DNA of 64,000 bases, taken from NCBI GenBank assembly GCA_045605385.1, contig JAZUPW010000015.1, forward strand, positions 8,130 to 72,129, given 5' to 3'. Of this stretch, positions 41,133-50,026 are shown piece by piece; the first letter of the stretch is position 1, and each line of letters begins with the position of its first letter. Position numbers and translations under genes: made by a program. Origin of the DNA: SIG607 sp045605385 (GTDB lineage Bacteria > Bacillota > Clostridia > Oscillospirales > Acutalibacteraceae). Under the pieces are notes generated by a model, which was not told where the DNA came from, ran no database searches, and saw only the letters and a list, made by a program, of their open reading frames with translations.

Positions 41133-42014
41133 CTAGTTCATATCTTCAAGTGTTTCTACAAAGGCTTTTATGAAGGGGGATATCCAGCGGTTTTTGTGGC
41201 AGAGAATCTGGCTGTAGTATATTTGTGTGGGTATGTCGGCGTCTATTTTTACAAGTTCGCCGTTTTCTATTTGTTCTTTAACGCAGTATTCGGGCAGCAG
41301 AGCAATTCCGTGTCCTTTTGTTACCAACCGTGAAATAACGGCGGTGCTGTCTATTTCAATTACTTCTTTCAAACTCTGGTTATATTCTGCCGCAAGTCGG
41401 GTAAGGCGGTTATAACAAAAGCCTATTTTTTCGGTAACTGCAAAATTGTAGCAAAAAAGTTCTTCGGGCGGTATTTTTTTCTTTTTTGCGGCAGGGTGAT
41501 TAGGAGCGCACACGAAAATAAGTTGTTCTTCTTTTTTATAAAGACACTTAAAAAGCGAATCGGTATTAATATCGGTTGAAAGATAGGCTATATCAAGTTC
41601 GTTTTCTTTAAGCATTTTTAACAGTTCTTTAGAATGTTCTGTTTTTACGCGCAGTTCAATATTATTATGCTTGTTAAAAAATTCGGGCAACATATTACTA
41701 AGGCGCGACATTAAAAGCGATTCAAGCACACCAACCCTTAAAGTGCCAAAAAGAAGCGGATTGTCTTTATCAAAGGTAACCGCCTTATTAAAACTGTCTA
41801 TAATATCATAGGCATAACTTAAAAAATGTTCACCCGCCTGTGTTAGCGAAACCGTTTTTCCAATGCGGTCGAAAAGTGGGTACCCAAGTGTTTTTTCAAG
41901 TTGCTGTATCTGCATTGTAACGGCAGACTGCACGTAATTCTGTTCCTTTGCAACCTTTGTAAAACTCTTTAATTCTGCTACTCTTATAAAGGTCTGAATG
42001 TTTTTAATGTCCAT
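41133..42014 (-). CDS. LysR-family transcription regulator
   Basis: A 293-residue regulator. The winged helix-turn-helix at residues 1-60 is typical ('IQTFIRVAELKSFTKVAKEQNYVQSAVTMQIQQLEKTLGYPLFDRIGKTVSLTQAG'). The rest is the periplasmic-binding-like effector domain ('LRVGVLESLLMSRLSNMLPEFFNKHNNIELRV', 'GHGIALLPEYCVKEQIENGELVKI'). It is divergent from the YitT-family gene, and a TTTGAT-N7-ATCAAA palindrome lies between them, so that gene is a likely target. The effector is unknown. Confidence 0.9.
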   Translation of the reverse strand: MDIKNIQTFIRVAELKSFTKVAKEQNYVQSAVTMQIQQLEKTLGYPLFDRIGKTVSLTQAGEHFLSYAYDIIDSFNKAVTFDKDNPLLFGTLRVGVLESLLMSRLSNMLPEFFNKHNNIELRVKTEHSKELLKMLKENELDIAYLSTDINTDSLFKCLYKKEEQLIFVCAPNHPAAKKKKIPPEELFCYNFAVTEKIGFCYNRLTRLAAEYNQSLKEVIEIDSTAVISRLVTKGHGIALLPEYCVKEQIENGELVKIDADIPTQIYYSQILCHKNRWISPFIKAFVETLEDMN

Positions 42015-42034
42015 TTATATCACCTATCAGTAAA

Positions 42035-42053
42035 TTTGATAATGTATATCAAA
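42035..42053. promoter_or_regulatory. Palindromic LysR-type operator candidate
   Basis: TTTGAT-N7-ATCAAA, containing the T-N11-A pattern of LysR sites, in the divergent region between the LysR gene and the YitT-family gene. Confidence 0.6.
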
Positions 42054-42120
42054 TGTATTCATTTTACAAATATATAATAACAGATTATAATTCGTAAGTA
42101 AACAGAAAAGGGGTATAAAA

Positions 42121-43023
42121 ATGAAAGCAAACGGAAAAAATATTTTATCTTACTTAGTAATTGTGGCTTTAGCGCTTCTTTTAGCGGTGAATTACTATAT
42201 TTTTATAATAGAAAACAACTTTGCGCCGGCAGGTTTAAACGGTATTGCAACTATGATACAGTATAAAACGGGATTCAGTATTTCTTACGTTTCGCTTATT
42301 ATCAACATACCGCTTTGTTTACTCTTTTTCTTTTGTTTCGAAAAGGAATATGCAGTAAAAAGCCTTGTTTTCACGCTTGTGTATTCATTTGCATATTTGT
42401 ATTTGCAAAAAAGCGGACTTGATAAATTACAGTATGATGCAGGCGGACACGATACCATATTTCCCGTTATTATAAGCGGTGTTTTAAGCGGTGTTGTTGC
42501 AGGTTTTTCGCTTAAAAACAATTCCTCAAGCGGCGGTATGGAACTTGTTTCAAAAATGATAAATTCCAAACGCCCCAACACAAACTTTTTTATGGTTACT
42601 TTTACGTTGAATGCAATAATTGCCGTGGTATCGCTTTTTGTTTATTCCAATAACGGCGCGCTTGATTACAAACCCGTTGCGCTTTGCATTACTTATTGTT
42701 TTGTTTCAAACTATGTAGGCAACTATATAATAAAGGGTACGAAAACCGCGTATCAGTTTACCGTTATAACTGAATACCCAGATGAAATTGCTGAAGAATT
42801 AACACGGGTTTTGCGCCACGGAGCAACAAAAATAACGGCAGAGGGCGCCTACACCAAGAAGAACAAAACCGTGCTTTTATGCGTTGTAAACAATACGCAG
42901 GTTGCCGATTTCAGAAAAATAATTTCTAAGTATGAAAACACCTTTTCTTACTGCGAAACCGTAAACGAAACCTTTGGTAATTTTAAAAATATTAAAAACA
43001 GTGATGTTTTTAACAAAAAATAA
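42121..43023 (+). CDS. YitT-family membrane protein with DUF2179 domain
   Basis: A 300-residue protein. The N-terminal about 200 residues contain five or six hydrophobic helices, with the family pattern 'NNFAPAGLNGIATMIQYKTGFSISYVSLIINIPL' and 'GGMELVSKMINSKRPNTNF'. The C-terminal about 85 residues are a soluble DUF2179-type domain ('TRVLRHGATKITAEGAYTKKNKTVLLCVVNNTQVADFRKII'). The family is widespread in Firmicutes and its transport role is not settled. ATG follows AAAGGGG. Probably regulated by the divergent LysR protein. Confidence 0.85.
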   Translation: MKANGKNILSYLVIVALALLLAVNYYIFIIENNFAPAGLNGIATMIQYKTGFSISYVSLIINIPLCLLFFFCFEKEYAVKSLVFTLVYSFAYLYLQKSGLDKLQYDAGGHDTIFPVIISGVLSGVVAGFSLKNNSSSGGMELVSKMINSKRPNTNFFMVTFTLNAIIAVVSLFVYSNNGALDYKPVALCITYCFVSNYVGNYIIKGTKTAYQFTVITEYPDEIAEELTRVLRHGATKITAEGAYTKKNKTVLLCVVNNTQVADFRKIISKYENTFSYCETVNETFGNFKNIKNSDVFNKK

Positions 43024-43083
43024 ACCGTTTTTTACATTGAAAAAACATTTCTCTTAGAGTATAATTGCTTTGGGTGATAAAAA

Positions 43084-44238
43084 ATGATAACCGAAACAAT
43101 AAAAACTCCTGTGACAAAGGAATGCGACGTGCTTGTTTGCGGCGGCGGTTTTGGAGGAATAAGCGCGGCGCTTTCTTCAGCAAGACACGGCGCAAAGGTA
43201 ATATTGCTTGAAAAAGAATATATTTTAGGCGGTCTTGGTACTGCAGGGCTTGTTACCATTTATCTTGCCCTCTGCGATGGACTTGGCAAACAGGTATCTT
43301 TCGGTATTGCGGAAGAACTATTAAAACTTTCGGTGTCTATGGGCCACGAAGGGTTATACCCTGAAGAATGGTTTGAAAAAAGAGAAGAAAAGAAAAAACG
43401 GTATGAATCTTCTTTTAACCCCAACCTTTTTGCTGTTCTTGCCGAACAACTGCTCAGTAGTGTGGGCGTTGAAATTCTTTACGGCACCTATGCCGTTGCC
43501 GTAGATAAAGAAAACGACAGAATTAATGCCGTGATTACCGAAAGTAAATCGGGCAGACAGGCAATAAAGGTAAAAAGCGTTGTCGATGCAACGGGGGATT
43601 GTGATATTGCTTATTTTTCAGGCGTACCAACCGAAAAACATAAAAAAGGCAATAAACTTGCGGCGTGGTATTACGGACTTAGTGAAAACGGTTATGCGCT
43701 TAAAATGCTTGGTGATTCTTTTTATACCGATAAAGAGGGGCAACGCTATTTTTCGGGACTTAATACTGCCGAAAATTCTGAATTAGTACAACTTTCCCAC
43801 GCGCGGCTTCTTGAGGATATATTAAATCGCAGAGAAAACGGTGAGCAGGTGGTTCCCACGTCTATAGCAACCATACCGCAACTGCGTATGACAAGAAAAA
43901 TTGTGGGCGAATATACACTTGATGAAACGCAGATGCATAAATATTTTGCCGATTCAATAGGTATGGTATCCGATTGGCGTAAAGCGGGTCCTGTTTTTGA
44001 AGTGCCTTTTAAAACGCTTTATTGTAAAGAGGTTAAAAACCTTATAACCGCAGGCAGATGTACTTCTGTTACCGATGATATGTGGGATATAATGCGAGTT
44101 ATTCCTTGTTGTGCCGTAACGGGACAGGCAGCAGGAACCGCCGCGGCTATGTGTGATGACTTCTGCCGTATTGATATAAGCGAACTTCAAAAGGAACTTG
44201 TAAACGATGGCGTGGTTTTACACGAAAAAGATTTATAA
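43084..44238 (+). CDS. FAD-dependent oxidoreductase
   Basis: A 384-residue flavoprotein of the FAD_oxidored type (PF12831-like). The dinucleotide fold is 'CDVLVCGGGFGGISAALSSARHGAKVILLEKEYILGGLGTAG', and the second FAD motif is 'LITAGRCTSVTDDMWDIMRVIPCCAVTGQAAGTAAAM'. 'VVDATGDCDIAYFSGVP' matches the family. The length is shorter than many members, which carry extra C-terminal domains. The substrate is unknown. ATG follows GGGTGA. AraC-type regulators lie downstream. Confidence 0.82.
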   Translation: MITETIKTPVTKECDVLVCGGGFGGISAALSSARHGAKVILLEKEYILGGLGTAGLVTIYLALCDGLGKQVSFGIAEELLKLSVSMGHEGLYPEEWFEKREEKKKRYESSFNPNLFAVLAEQLLSSVGVEILYGTYAVAVDKENDRINAVITESKSGRQAIKVKSVVDATGDCDIAYFSGVPTEKHKKGNKLAAWYYGLSENGYALKMLGDSFYTDKEGQRYFSGLNTAENSELVQLSHARLLEDILNRRENGEQVVPTSIATIPQLRMTRKIVGEYTLDETQMHKYFADSIGMVSDWRKAGPVFEVPFKTLYCKEVKNLITAGRCTSVTDDMWDIMRVIPCCAVTGQAAGTAAAMCDDFCRIDISELQKELVNDGVVLHEKDL

Positions 44239-44241
44239 AAC

Positions 44242-44272
44242 AAAAAACGAAGATTTTCATCTTCGTTTTTTT
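44242..44272. terminator. Bidirectional intrinsic terminator
   Basis: AAAACGAAGAT...ATCTTCGTTTT with A and T runs, between convergent genes. Confidence 0.87.
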
Positions 44273-44594
44273 AATGCTGTTTTTTATATTCAGATATCGA
44301 AATACCCGTTTCTCTTTTAAAAACTACGTAAAAATAGTTTACCGATGCAAATTCAAGCCGTTCTGCAATTTCGTTAGGTTCTAAACCCTCTTTAAGCAAC
44401 TGTTTGGCTTTTTCAATTTTAAATGCGTTAAACTGTTTTGCAATTCCTTTGTCGTTGCAAAGCGAAAAAATTCGTTTTAAAGATGATTTGCTCATACAAA
44501 AATATTCGGCAATATCATCTACGCTTAAATCTTTTTCGCAAGTGTTTTTTAAATATTCAATAATCTCGTTATATTTCGCTTTGGTGGTTTTCAT
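44271..44594 (-). CDS. Stand-alone AraC-type DNA-binding protein
   Basis: A 107-residue protein that is almost entirely an AraC DNA-binding domain with both helix-turn-helix units ('SVDDIAEYFCMSKSSLKRIFSL' and 'PNEIAERLEFASVNYFYVVFKRETGISISEYKKQ'). It lacks a sensor domain, like SoxS or MarA. It is divergent from a full-length AraC regulator, with direct repeats in between. ATG follows GAGGTG. The target and signal are unknown. Confidence 0.85.
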   Translation of the reverse strand: MKTTKAKYNEIIEYLKNTCEKDLSVDDIAEYFCMSKSSLKRIFSLCNDKGIAKQFNAFKIEKAKQLLKEGLEPNEIAERLEFASVNYFYVVFKRETGISISEYKKQH

Positions 44595-44639
44595 AATTTC
44601 ACCTCAAACAAAAACTTGATTTTCGGTTTTAATTATGAT

Positions 44640-44691
44640 AGCATAAAATAGCAGATATTGATAGCACAATATAGTTAAATCTTAGCACAAT
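44640..44691. promoter_or_regulatory. AGCACAAT direct repeats, candidate AraC operators
   Basis: TAGCACAAT occurs at 44662 and 44683, 21 bases apart, in the same orientation, with a related AGCATAAAAT at 44640. Direct repeats spaced by two helical turns are the usual layout of AraC-family sites, and two AraC genes flank them. Confidence 0.5.
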
Positions 44692-44716
44692 TTTGATGTT
44701 TAGGGGGGGTAAAGCT

Positions 44717-45559
44717 TTGCCTGCGGCTATAAGAGAAAGCGATGTTGTTGATTACAGCGATGCCGCGATAATAAAGGGTAAAAAAATTTATAATTATAAT
44801 TCAGAAGTTGAGCATTTTGTACCTCATTGGCACAGGCGTTTGGAAATTTTGTATTTAAGAGAAGGCACTTTTTATTATACCTTGGGAAGCAAAAAAGGTG
44901 TATTAAGGGCGGAACAGGCGCTTATTGTTCCAAGCGGTGTTGTGCATCAGGGGATATCAAAGTGTGCAGGTGTTTATAACATTCTTATGTTTGATATAAG
45001 ATATTTTTATAACGAATCAAAGGTTTGCAAGCAACTTTTTCCAAAAATATTTAACGGGGAAGTTACCTTTGATGCCGTAACTGATGATAAAGAGGTTCTG
45101 ACTGTACTTAATAAAATTTGTGATGAAGTAGATGTCGATTCAATTGAAGCGGTAGCCGAAATTTACAGGCTTATACATGTAATGATAAAAAAAGGTGTTT
45201 TAAAACCTAACGGTAACAAAAGTTCATTACAACTAAAAGAGGTTACCGATTATATAGAGGAAAACTGTGAAAAAGAACTTTCAACGGCAGATCTTTGCAA
45301 ACGGTTTGGCTATACTTCGGCGCATTTTTGCCGTAAATTTAAAAATGCCATAGGCGTTACGCCCGTAACCTTTATTAATCTTTGCCGTCTTGAAAAAGCG
45401 AAGAAAATGATAATGAATAACGAAGGACAAATATGGGAAATAGCTTTTTCCTGTGGTTTTAGTGATGCCAATTATTTCACGCGTTGCTTTAAGGCGCATT
45501 TTAAACATCCGCCTACCTATTATAAAAATGCAGAAAACATTTTGTCTTATGATAGTTAA
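44717..45559 (+). CDS. AraC-family regulator with cupin sensor domain
   Basis: A 280-residue regulator. The N-terminal cupin (about 20-110) contains 'FVPHWHRRLEILYLREGTFYYTLGSKKGVLRAEQALIVPSGVVHQG'. The C-terminal about 100 residues are the double helix-turn-helix ('STADLCKRFGYTSAHFCRKFKNAIGVTPVTFIN' and 'IWEIAFSCGFSDANYFTRCFKAHFKHPPTYYK'). Such proteins usually sense sugars or related metabolites. The frame extends to an ATG at 44696, but the only good ribosome binding site (AGGGGGGG, 44702-44709) fits a TTG start at 44717, which is used here. Confidence 0.85.
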   Translation: MPAAIRESDVVDYSDAAIIKGKKIYNYNSEVEHFVPHWHRRLEILYLREGTFYYTLGSKKGVLRAEQALIVPSGVVHQGISKCAGVYNILMFDIRYFYNESKVCKQLFPKIFNGEVTFDAVTDDKEVLTVLNKICDEVDVDSIEAVAEIYRLIHVMIKKGVLKPNGNKSSLQLKEVTDYIEENCEKELSTADLCKRFGYTSAHFCRKFKNAIGVTPVTFINLCRLEKAKKMIMNNEGQIWEIAFSCGFSDANYFTRCFKAHFKHPPTYYKNAENILSYDS

Positions 45560-45606
45560 AAAAGAGGCTGCCTCACTTCTTCTTAGTGAGACAGTCCCTT
45601 TTTTGG
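45558..45606. terminator. Bidirectional intrinsic terminator
   Basis: GGCTGCCTCACT...AGTGAGACAGTCC with A-rich left and T-rich right flanks. Confidence 0.85.
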
Positions 45607-46335
45607 TTATTCTTTTTTAGTACAGCGCCAACAAACGGCAGCTGAAAGTATTGTTGTTACAGCAAGAATTATCAGCCTTATTTCGGTTTCAAGCGGGGAT
45701 TCTAAAAACGTGTGGGCAACCGCTGAAAACAGTACGGCAAGAAGGAAAAACGCGCCGCCTGATAACTTTTTAATTGAGGTAAACAATATAGCCGAAATGC
45801 ATATTTCAAGAACGCAAAGCAATATAAGCTGAAGCGTTATAAGAAATATGGTGTAAACGTTGCCGTCTGCCACAATTTGCGCAGTAGTGTGGAAAACACT
45901 TGGCACAGCCTTTGTACTTTCCAGCGCTTTCATAACGGCAAATATGCAGGATACAATGCCTGACAGTGCGTATGTAACAATACACATAGCTAAGGAGTAC
46001 CCCGTGCCGAAAACAAGACCGTCAACCTTTTTATCGGCTTTTTTCATTATATATTTAATCCAAATAATGCGGCCTACGGTAAGACAAACGGTAAAAATGC
46101 ATCCGCTGAAAATTGCCGAAACCCAAGGGTTCATAATAACAGCTGAAGTTATTTCTAAACTGTTTATAATTACAACCTGAACAACGCTGTTAATAACGGC
46201 AAATAAAAGATAAACAATAATTCCTGCGCCGAAAGTTTTCTTCGCGGCTTCATGTTTGTCAATACGCGCTTTAATAATAAGCGGTAAAGCTATAGCTACA
46301 GCGGTTTGCAGTGCGTAAAACAAAGCCTCAAACAT
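45607..46335 (-). CDS. Polytopic membrane protein, possibly YhfC-like, after dnaJ
   Basis: A 242-residue protein with about seven hydrophobic helices. The segment 'SGCIFTVCLTVGRIIWIKYIMKKADKKVDGLVFGTGYSLAMCIVTYALSG' has the spacing of YhfC/CPBP-like intramembrane proteins (G..EE.gR, GhGg.E), but the Glu and His residues expected for metal binding are not present. It may therefore be a degenerate member or an unrelated protein. It starts 2 bases after the dnaJ stop and is the last gene of the heat-shock operon, in place of the more usual prmA. The function is unknown. Confidence 0.6.
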   Translation of the reverse strand: MFEALFYALQTAVAIALPLIIKARIDKHEAAKKTFGAGIIVYLLFAVINSVVQVVIINSLEITSAVIMNPWVSAIFSGCIFTVCLTVGRIIWIKYIMKKADKKVDGLVFGTGYSLAMCIVTYALSGIVSCIFAVMKALESTKAVPSVFHTTAQIVADGNVYTIFLITLQLILLCVLEICISAILFTSIKKLSGGAFFLLAVLFSAVAHTFLESPLETEIRLIILAVTTILSAAVCWRCTKKE

Positions 46336-46337
46336 AA

Positions 46338-47504
46338 TTATTTCTCCTCATCAAAAAGATCTTTTACTTTAGAAAAGAAACTTTTGCGCTTTTTATAATT
46401 ACTTTCATCGGTCTGGCTGTCAAACTCTCTCAGCAGTTCACGTTGCTTCTTAGAAAGGTCTTTGGGAACTTCAACAATAACCTTTACATATTGGTCGCCG
46501 TATCCCGAATAGTTAAGGCGCTTAATACCTTTGCCTTTAAGTTTGAATTCATCGCCGGGTTGAGTGCCTTCGTGAATGGTAAATTTAACTTTGCCGTCAA
46601 GCGTGGGAACAATAATTTCAGCGCCCAATGCCGCCTGAGCAAAGGTAATCGGAATTTCACAGAAAACGTCAAAACCTTCGCGTTCAAATATGGCGTGTGG
46701 ACGAACCGAAACGGTAATGTAAAGATCCCCTGCAGGGCCTCCGTTTGTTCCCATATCACCGCCGCCGCGAAGCGTAATGCGCTGTCCGTCGTCAATACCC
46801 GCAGGTATATCAATAATCTTTTCAACGCTAACGCGTTTTCTGCCCTTGCCCGAACAGGACTTACAGGGATTTTCAATTATTTTACCGTTGCCTCGGCACT
46901 GACTGCAGACCTGTTGTGTCTGCATAACGCCGAACGGAGTTCGCTGTGCAGTTGTTACCTGACCGCTACCCTGACAGGTAGGACAAGTTTTAGGTGTGCT
47001 TCCTTTTTCTGCGCCGCTTCCGCCACATTCGCTGCAGTTTTCAATGCGTGTGGCTTTAATGGTTTTTTTGCATCCCTTTGCGGCTTCTTCAAACGAAATT
47101 GTAACAGCCGATGCAGTATCTGCGCCTCTGCGCGGAGCATTGGGGTTACTGCGTCGTGAACCGCCGCCAAAACCACCGCCGAAGAAAGAACCGAAAATAT
47201 CACCTAAATCGCCGAAGTCAAAACCTCCGCCGTAAGCGCCGCCGTATCCGCCGCCGCCCGCGCCGAAGTTAGGGTCAACACCTGCATGTCCGAACTGGTC
47301 GTAGCGAGAACGCTTATCTTTATCGGAAAGCACTTCATAGGCTTCGTTTACTTCTTTAAAGTTCTTTTCGGCTTCGGCATCACCTGGGTGTAAATCGGGG
47401 TGATATTTTTTTGCCGCTTTTCTATAGGCTTTTTTCAGTTCGTCATCGCCAACCGATTTATCAACGCCTAAAACCTCGTAATAATCTCTTTTTTGGTCTG
47501 CCAA
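46338..47504 (-). CDS. dnaJ: Chaperone DnaJ
   Basis: A 388-residue Hsp40. The J domain is at residues 5-70 with the HPD motif ('AAKKYHPDLHPGD'), followed by a Gly/Phe-rich region. The zinc-binding domain has four CxxCxGxG repeats ('CSECGGSGAEKG', 'CPTCQGSGQV', 'CSQCRGNGKI', 'CKSCSGKGRK') and the C-terminal substrate-binding domains follow. It stimulates DnaK ATPase and delivers clients. The start is TTG with GGAGAG in front; no ATG is available at the family's N terminus. Confidence 0.95.
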   Translation of the reverse strand: MADQKRDYYEVLGVDKSVGDDELKKAYRKAAKKYHPDLHPGDAEAEKNFKEVNEAYEVLSDKDKRSRYDQFGHAGVDPNFGAGGGGYGGAYGGGFDFGDLGDIFGSFFGGGFGGGSRRSNPNAPRRGADTASAVTISFEEAAKGCKKTIKATRIENCSECGGSGAEKGSTPKTCPTCQGSGQVTTAQRTPFGVMQTQQVCSQCRGNGKIIENPCKSCSGKGRKRVSVEKIIDIPAGIDDGQRITLRGGGDMGTNGGPAGDLYITVSVRPHAIFEREGFDVFCEIPITFAQAALGAEIIVPTLDGKVKFTIHEGTQPGDEFKLKGKGIKRLNYSGYGDQYVKVIVEVPKDLSKKQRELLREFDSQTDESNYKKRKSFFSKVKDLFDEEK

Positions 47505-47532
47505 AATAAAACTCTCCTAAAATAATATGTAG

Positions 47533-47562
47533 TGACAGTCCCGATTTTTCGGGACTGCCTTT
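47533..47562 (-). terminator. Intercistronic hairpin between dnaK and dnaJ
   Basis: AGTCCCGA-AAAA-TCGGGACT on the minus strand with no clean T run after it. It may stabilise the dnaK transcript or partly terminate it rather than fully stop transcription. Confidence 0.5.
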
Positions 47563-47570
47563 TAATTCAA

Positions 47571-49406
47571 TTACTGTTTGTCTGCATCTTCAACGTCGCT
47601 GAAATCAGCATCGTAAACGTTGTTATCATTTTGCGGCGCTGCGTCCTGCGCACCTTGTGCCTGTTGCGCTGCAGCCGCTGCCTGATAAACCTTTTCACTT
47701 ACGGCATAAACTTCTTTCTGAAGTTCTTCCTGTTTAGCCTTAATAGCATCAATATCAGTGCCCTTTAATGCTTCTTTCAATGCTTCTTTTGCAGTGTTGA
47801 TTTTATTCTTTTCTTCATCAGAAAGTTTGTCGCCGAATTCATTTACAGTCTTTTCGGTCTGGTAAATCATCTGGTCGGCATTGTTTCTGGTGTCAACTTC
47901 TTCTCTGCGTTTTTTGTCTTCGTTTTCATACTGAGCAGCTTCGGCTACAGCCTTGTCAATATCTTCTTTAGACATATTTGTACTTGCAGTAATGGTGATA
48001 GACTGTTCTTTGCCTGTGCCTAAATCTTTAGCAGAAACGTGAACAATACCGTTAGCGTCAATATCAAAAGTTACTTCAATCTGAGGGATTCCTCTAGGAG
48101 CAGGAGCAATACCGTCAAGATGGAATACACCAAGTTGTTTGTTGTCTTTTGCAAATTCTCTCTCACCCTGTAAAACGTTTACTTCAACCGAAGTCTGACC
48201 GTCTGCAGCGGTAGAGAATATCTGGCTCTTCTTGGTAGGAATGGTGGTGTTTCTTTCAATAACCTTTGTGCAAACAGCGCCCATTGTTTCAATACCAAGC
48301 GAAAGCGGGGTAACGTCAAGAAGTAATAATCCCTTAACGTCGCCGCCTAATACACCGCCCTGTAAAGCGGCGCCCAAAGCAACACATTCATCGGGGTTAA
48401 TGCCCTTAAAGGGTTCGCTTCCTATAAACTGCTTAACAGCTTCCTGAACAGCAGGAATACGGGAAGAACCGCCTACCATAAGAACCTTGTTTATTTCGTT
48501 CTTCTGAAGACCTGAATCGGCAAGAGCCTGACGAACAGGACCCATTGTAGCTTCTACAAGGTCAGCAGTAAGTTCGTTGAACTTAGCGCGTGTAATGGTT
48601 GTTTCGTAGTGTTTAGGACCGTTGGAGTCAGCAGTAATAAAGGGAAGGTTAATATCGGCAGTTGTCATACCCGAAAGGTCAATCTTTGCCTTTTCAGCAG
48701 CTTCCTTTATACGCTGCATAGCCATTTTATCGGTAGATAAATCAATACCCTGTTCAGCCTTAAAACCTGCAACAATGTAGTCGATAATGCGCTTGTCAAA
48801 GTCATCACCGCCAAGACGGTTGTTACCTGCAGTAGCAAGAACTTCCTGAACGCCGTCGCCCATTTCAATAATAGAAACGTCAAAAGTACCGCCGCCAAGG
48901 TCGTATACCATAACCTTCTGGTCGTCTTCCTTATCAATACTGTAAGCCAAAGCGGCAGCGGTAGGTTCGTTAATAATACGCTTTACTTCAAGACCGGCAA
49001 TCTTACCTGCGTCTTTAGTAGCCTGACGCTGAGCATCGGTAAAGTAAGCAGGAACAGTAATAACTGCTTCGCTTACGGTTGTGCCTAAGTATGCTTCGGC
49101 ATCGGCTTTTAACTTCTGAAGAATAATAGCCGAAATTTCCTGAGGTGTGTAGTTCTTGCCGTCAATTGCAACGGTGTGAGAAGTACCCATTTCTCTTTTA
49201 ATGGAACTAATGGTTCTTTCGGGGTTGGTAATAGCCTGACGTTTTGCAACCTGACCTACCATTCTTTCTCCCGATTTAGAAAATGCCACAACGCTTGGTG
49301 TGGTTCTTGCGCCTTCGGCGTTAGCAATAACTACCGCTTCGCCGCCTTCCATAACGGCTACGCAAGAGTTTGTTGTACCTAAGTCAATACCTATAATTTT
49401 TCCCAT
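47571..49406 (-). CDS. dnaK: Chaperone DnaK (Hsp70)
   Basis: A 611-residue Hsp70. The ATPase domain contains 'GIDLGTTNSCVAVMEGG', 'VYDLGGGTFDVSII' and 'VLMVGGSSRIPAVQE'. The linker 'VKGLLLLDVTPLSLGIE' and the substrate-binding domain follow, ending in an Ala/Gln-rich lid and an acidic tail. It binds exposed hydrophobic segments under control of DnaJ and GrpE. It sits third in hrcA-grpE-dnaK-dnaJ, with ATG after AGGAGAA. Confidence 0.96.
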   Translation of the reverse strand: MGKIIGIDLGTTNSCVAVMEGGEAVVIANAEGARTTPSVVAFSKSGERMVGQVAKRQAITNPERTISSIKREMGTSHTVAIDGKNYTPQEISAIILQKLKADAEAYLGTTVSEAVITVPAYFTDAQRQATKDAGKIAGLEVKRIINEPTAAALAYSIDKEDDQKVMVYDLGGGTFDVSIIEMGDGVQEVLATAGNNRLGGDDFDKRIIDYIVAGFKAEQGIDLSTDKMAMQRIKEAAEKAKIDLSGMTTADINLPFITADSNGPKHYETTITRAKFNELTADLVEATMGPVRQALADSGLQKNEINKVLMVGGSSRIPAVQEAVKQFIGSEPFKGINPDECVALGAALQGGVLGGDVKGLLLLDVTPLSLGIETMGAVCTKVIERNTTIPTKKSQIFSTAADGQTSVEVNVLQGEREFAKDNKQLGVFHLDGIAPAPRGIPQIEVTFDIDANGIVHVSAKDLGTGKEQSITITASTNMSKEDIDKAVAEAAQYENEDKKRREEVDTRNNADQMIYQTEKTVNEFGDKLSDEEKNKINTAKEALKEALKGTDIDAIKAKQEELQKEVYAVSEKVYQAAAAAQQAQGAQDAAPQNDNNVYDADFSDVEDADKQ

Positions 49407-49469
49407 AATAATTTTCTCCTTTTTTGTTTGGGTTATTTAAATTTTTAACGGTTTAAAACCATAATTATG

Positions 49470-50012
49470 TTAGTTTGCTACTTTAACCATAGCAGGTCTT
49501 ATAACGGTGTCGCCTATTTTGTATCCTTTTTGCAAAACTTCGGCAATAACGTTTTCGCCTAAAGATTCATCTTCTATATGCATAACTGCTTCGTGAAGCG
49601 AAGGGTCAAACGCATCTCCCACCTTTGCAATTTCAACAAGCGATAATTTTTCGGCAAGGGAAACAAATTGCTTTACAATAAGTTCTATGCCCTTTATATA
49701 ATCACTGCTATCGGGATTAAACTCGCCTGCGCGGTCTATGTTATCAAAAACGGGCAGTAAAATTTTTGCCTGTTCTGCTTTTGCATATTCGGCAATGCCT
49801 GCGCGTTCACGTGCCGTGCGTTTTTTGTAATTATCAAACTCAGCGGCGGTTCTTGTAAGTACGTCTTTGCTTTTTTCAAGTTCTTCCTTAAGTTTTTCAA
49901 TTTCCTGTGCTTTAGAAGACTTTTTTTCTTTTTTCTTAACCTGTTCCTCTGCTACTGGGGTTTCGGGTGTTTCGGTAACTTCGGCGGTTTCGTTTTTAAT
50001 GTTTTCTTCCAC
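49470..50012 (-). CDS. grpE: Nucleotide exchange factor GrpE
   Basis: A 180-residue GrpE. A long charged coiled coil fills residues about 20-80 ('KKEKKSSKAQEIEKLKEELEKSKDVLTRTAAEFDNYKKRTARE'). The C-terminal beta domain includes 'FDPSLHEAVMHIEDESLGENVIAEVLQKGYKIGDTVIRPAMVKVA', which contacts DnaK. It releases ADP from DnaK. The start is GTG with AAGGAGT in front. It lies 14 bases after hrcA. Confidence 0.94.
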   Translation of the reverse strand: MEENIKNETAEVTETPETPVAEEQVKKKEKKSSKAQEIEKLKEELEKSKDVLTRTAAEFDNYKKRTARERAGIAEYAKAEQAKILLPVFDNIDRAGEFNPDSSDYIKGIELIVKQFVSLAEKLSLVEIAKVGDAFDPSLHEAVMHIEDESLGENVIAEVLQKGYKIGDTVIRPAMVKVAN

Positions 50013-50026
50013 TTTACTTTAACTCC

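Noticed and set aside
46443..47159. 238-residue open frame opposite dnaJ
   Set aside because: Antisense shadow of the conserved DnaJ frame; composition is unlike a real protein.
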